Origin: Anaerolineaceae bacterium
GTDB taxonomy: Bacteria > Chloroflexota > Anaerolineae > Anaerolineales > Anaerolineaceae
DNA length: 15,532 nucleotides
Direction: 5' to 3'
Assembly (NCBI GenBank): GCA_003524305.1
Contig: DQHW01000042.1
Location: 1-15,532, forward strand
The translations under genes were made by a program, and so were the position numbers. Positions within the stretch are counted from its first letter, which is position 1, and the number at the start of each line of letters is the position of its first letter. Positions 13,868 to 15,532 of the stretch are shown here, in pieces. The notes under the pieces were generated by a model that saw nothing but the letters and a program-made list of their open reading frames with translations, was not told the origin of the DNA and ran no database searches.

Positions 13868-14551
13868 TTAAGGCTCGAATTTATACCCAACCCCCCATGT
13901 TGTCACAAGGCGCATTGGGGATGTGGGGTCTTTTTCTATTTTTTCTCGCAGCCGTCTGATATGAACCGTGACCGTGCTCGGGTCAATAAAATCATGCAAC
14001 CCCCAAACACTTTCAAGCAATTGGTCGCGTGAAAAAACCTGGCGGGGATGTGCCGCGAGATGATAGAGCAAATCAAATTCTTTGGCTGTCAACAATATTT
14101 CGCTGCCATTTACAATAACTTCTCTGGTTTGAGGATTAATACTTAGGTTGCCGGTTTGGATGATTCCCTGGATCGGGGATTCCAATTTGGTTTGTGTGCG
14201 GCGCAAGACTGCCCTCACACGGCTGACCAGTTCTTGCGGGCTAAAAGGTTTAACTACATAATCATCCGCGCCTAGTTCAAGCCCGGCAATGCGGTCACTT
14301 TCTTCACGCCTCGAGGTCAGCAAGATCACCGGCACATCTGATCGGTCACGGATACTTCTTATTAATGAAAAACCGTCCATGCCTGGCAGCATGACATCCA
14401 AAATAACCAGGTCAGGCAGTTTTTTTGAAAAACTATCAAAGGCTGATAATCCATCTGAAAATGTAGACACTTCAAATCCAGCCCTGTTTAAATACAAGCT
14501 GACTACTTCACTGATGCTAGGCTCGTCTTCGACAACCACAATTTGAGTCAT
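13868..14551 (-). CDS. OmpR/PhoB-family response regulator
   Basis: 227 residues. Receiver domain (1-120) with acidic pocket EDE (8-10), phosphorylated Asp52 in VILDVMLPG, Thr79 in LLTS, and Lys101 in VKPF. The C-terminal winged-helix domain (about 130-226) contains LTAKEFDLLYHLAAHPRQV and the recognition-helix region DPSTVTVHIRRLREKI. It is a DNA-binding transcription factor activated by the adjoining kinase. It heads the minus-strand gene series regulator, kinase, thioredoxin lipoprotein, msrP, msrQ and is divergent from the Met-rich thioredoxin gene. A box shared with the thioredoxin-msrPQ promoter upstream suggests autoregulation. Confidence 0.95.
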   Translation of the reverse strand: MTQIVVVEDEPSISEVVSLYLNRAGFEVSTFSDGLSAFDSFSKKLPDLVILDVMLPGMDGFSLIRSIRDRSDVPVILLTSRREESDRIAGLELGADDYVVKPFSPQELVSRVRAVLRRTQTKLESPIQGIIQTGNLSINPQTREVIVNGSEILLTAKEFDLLYHLAAHPRQVFSRDQLLESVWGLHDFIDPSTVTVHIRRLREKIEKDPTSPMRLVTTWGVGYKFEP

Positions 14552-14570
14552 TTTTTTCTCACCACGAATG

Positions 14571-14603
14571 ATTGTATACTAAAAATCTTACATAACTCTT
14601 AAC
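14571..14603 (-). promoter_or_regulatory. Response-regulator box and -10 upstream of the regulator gene
   Basis: On the minus strand the box GTTAAGAGTTATGTAA (14588-14603) is followed after 11 bp by TACAAT (14571-14576), a 5/6 match to the -10 consensus. There is no good -35; the box occupies that place, as in promoters where an OmpR-type activator contacts RNA polymerase. Its TTAA and GTAA halves are 11 bp apart. The site matches 12599-12614 at 14 of 16 positions. Confidence 0.5.
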
Positions 14604-14637
14604 GCTTCTTCATCGAATCGTAATAATTTTTTCTTTT

Positions 14638-14662
14638 TTATGTAATCTCTTGACCCTACACT
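14638..14662 (+). promoter_or_regulatory. Half-box and -10 upstream of the Met-rich thioredoxin gene
   Basis: TTATGTAA (14638-14645) equals the right half of the box before the regulator gene. It is followed after 11 bp by TACACT (14657-14662), a 4/6 match to a -10. The left half of the box is not conserved (a run of T). The identical spacing suggests the divergent gene belongs to the same regulon; as a half-site alone it is weaker evidence than the other two. Confidence 0.35.
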
Positions 14663-14687
14663 AAAGTTAATAAAAATGGAGGATCAA

Positions 14688-15362
14688 ATGCAAAAGAAAA
14701 TTCTTGTTTCATTTATCACAATTTTGTTTGTACTTTCTGCCTGTTCACCGGCAGCGCCTACTGAAGCGATGATGGATAAACCCACTGAAGCAATGATGGA
14801 CAAACCCACCGAGGCGATGATGGATAAACCCACCGATGACATGATGGGAACACCCACAAAAGAAATGGATGCCATGGCTACGGAAGCCATGAGCGAAGAT
14901 GAAATGATGTCGCCTACCTTTTTCGATGCATCATTGACCAATGTAGCCACGGGTGAATCTTTCAAAATTTCTGATTTCGCCGGAAAAGTGGTGTTGGTTG
15001 AGAATTTGGCCATGTGGTGCCCTACTTGTCTGAAACAACAAGAACAGGTGAAGTTACTGCATAACCAACTCGGAGAAGACTCCGGTTTGATTTCGATTGG
15101 GTTTGATGTTGACCAGAATGAAAAAGCAGACGATTTGAAGAAGTATGTTGAAAGCAACGGTTTTGATTGGATCTACGCGGTCCCCTCTAATGAGATTGTC
15201 AATGAAATCGCCAACCTGTACGGCGCGAATTTTCTGAATCCACCACTGACACCAATATTTATTATCGACCGCCAGGGGATTGTGCACCTCATGAACATGG
15301 GCCTAAAAAGCGCGGAAGACCTAAAATTGTTCGTTGAACCTTTCTTATCAGACGGCATGTAA
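14688..15362 (+). CDS. Thioredoxin-fold lipoprotein with methionine-rich repeat linker
   Basis: 224 residues. Signal peptide with lipobox LSAC (Cys19). Residues 24-55 are four tandem octapeptides (three of PTEAMMDK, then PTDDMMGT); with the degenerate tail to residue 74 the linker holds 13 Met, nearly all beside acidic residues. From about residue 76 a redoxin domain follows, with redox pair Cys111-Cys114 in MWCPTC and cis-Pro in PPLTPIFIID. The start at 14688 has GGAGG 5 bp upstream; an ATG at 14676 overlaps that site. It is divergent from the two-component genes and precedes ccdA, its likely electron donor. The Met-rich segment may be a flexible spacer, an oxidant sink or a copper-binding stretch. 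Confidence 0.85.
   Translation: MQKKILVSFITILFVLSACSPAAPTEAMMDKPTEAMMDKPTEAMMDKPTDDMMGTPTKEMDAMATEAMSEDEMMSPTFFDASLTNVATGESFKISDFAGKVVLVENLAMWCPTCLKQQEQVKLLHNQLGEDSGLISIGFDVDQNEKADDLKKYVESNGFDWIYAVPSNEIVNEIANLYGANFLNPPLTPIFIIDRQGIVHLMNMGLKSAEDLKLFVEPFLSDGM
14757..14852 (+). repeat. In-frame 24-bp tandem repeat encoding the Met-rich octapeptides
   Basis: Four consecutive 24-bp units begin at 14757, 14781, 14805 and 14829. The first three encode PTEAMMDK exactly, using synonymous changes (for example ACT/ACC, GAAGCG/GAAGCA/GAGGCG, GATAAA/GACAAA). The fourth encodes PTDDMMGT. Synonymous divergence with a conserved peptide suggests the protein repeat, not only recent slippage, has been maintained. 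Confidence 0.9.
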
Positions 15363-15379
15363 GTTTTTTTGAAAAACAA

Positions 15380-15415
15380 ATTGGCTGCGGATGTGAATAA
15401 CCACCCGCAGCCAAT
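15380..15415 (+). repeat. Strong hairpin between the thioredoxin gene and ccdA
   Basis: ATTGGCTGCGG (15380-15390) and its exact complement (15405-15415) form an 11-bp stem with a 14-nt loop, 18 bp after the thioredoxin stop and 18 bp before ccdA. No T tract follows, so a full terminator is unlikely; it may protect the upstream message from 3' decay and reduce ccdA levels relative to the lipoprotein. Confidence 0.5.
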
Positions 15416-15432
15416 CATGGAAGGGTATGGTT

Positions 15433-15532
15433 ATGAATGCGGTTTTAACATCAATCAGTCTCGGTTTACTCGCCAGTGCCAGCCCCTGCATAATTCCGCT
15501 TTATCCGGGTTATCTTGCATATCTGAGCGGAG
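15433..15532 (+). CDS. ccdA: CcdA/DsbD-type thiol-disulfide transporter, N-terminal part
   Basis: Truncated by the window end; 33 codons visible. MNAVLTSISLGLLASASPCIIPLYPGYLAYLSG is the first helix of the CcdA (DsbD transmembrane domain) family, with the redox Cys in ASPCIIPLYPGYLAYLSG matching the family's S-P-C-x-x-P-L-x-P-x-Y motif. These proteins carry electrons from cytoplasmic thioredoxin across the membrane to thioredoxin-fold proteins outside. AAGGG lies 7 bp before the ATG at 15433; an ATG two codons earlier is too close to that site. Its place after the Met-rich thioredoxin lipoprotein marks the pair as a reducing relay. Confidence 0.85.
   Translation, partial: MNAVLTSISLGLLASASPCIIPLYPGYLAYLSG

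Noticed and set aside
14757..14852. Tandem 24-bp units as a CRISPR-like or minisatellite array
   Set aside because: The units are contiguous without spacers, in frame, and inside a clear lipoprotein gene.

Overview
The window looks like a chromosomal segment of a free-living bacterium of moderate GC content, most likely a member of the Chloroflexota (Anaerolineae-like). This is an inference from the gene mix: two DUF4386-type membrane proteins, an intracellular GH10 xylanase, several small lipoproteins, a Glu/Met-rich PTEAMM-type lipoprotein linker, and MsrPQ. No rRNA, tRNA, CRISPR array, transposase or integrase was seen. Genes are closely packed and mostly preceded by clear AGGAGG-like ribosome binding sites.

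Layout. (1) 1-860: possible tail of an upstream gene, then a SAM-dependent methyltransferase (+). (2) 884-965: a nested inverted-repeat structure between convergent genes. (3) 981-2082: a DUF1349 protein followed by a small four-helix membrane protein (-). (4) 2083-2449: a non-coding stretch with two strong hairpins. (5) 2450-3688: a GH10 xylanase without a signal peptide (-), with its own promoter overlapped by a perfect 17-bp inverted repeat that looks like a LacI-type operator. (6) 3787-6858: a five-gene minus-strand unit: membrane protein, XRE regulator, two DUF4386-like membrane proteins and a quinone-oxidoreductase-like enzyme. It is driven by a TTGACA/TACTAT promoter with two phased copies of a TTTACA-N3-TGTAAA operator. 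(7) 7072-10084 (+): a membrane protein, a GNAT acetyltransferase, a secreted lipoprotein, a 471-bp non-coding gap, a small lipoprotein/membrane protein and a 56-residue membrane protein. (8) 10338-15532: an extracytoplasmic redox-repair island.

The redox island is the most interesting part. On the minus strand, an OmpR-type response regulator and a histidine kinase lead into a thioredoxin-fold lipoprotein, MsrP and MsrQ (repair of methionine sulfoxide outside the cytoplasmic membrane). Divergently, a second thioredoxin-fold lipoprotein with a methionine-rich tandem octapeptide repeat is followed by the start of ccdA, the membrane protein that carries reducing power to such lipoproteins. A 16-bp box, identical at 14 of 16 positions, lies upstream of the regulator gene and of the thioredoxin-msrPQ genes, each exactly 11 bp from a -10-like hexamer. 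A half-copy with the same 11-bp spacing precedes the divergent gene. The picture is of a two-component regulon that controls itself and both arms of an envelope oxidative-damage repair system, in which the Met-rich lipoprotein may be an oxidant sink recycled by MsrPQ. The analogy is to E. coli HprSR-MsrPQ and to the methionine-rich peptide/YedY system of chlorate-respiring bacteria; the functional link here is inference.
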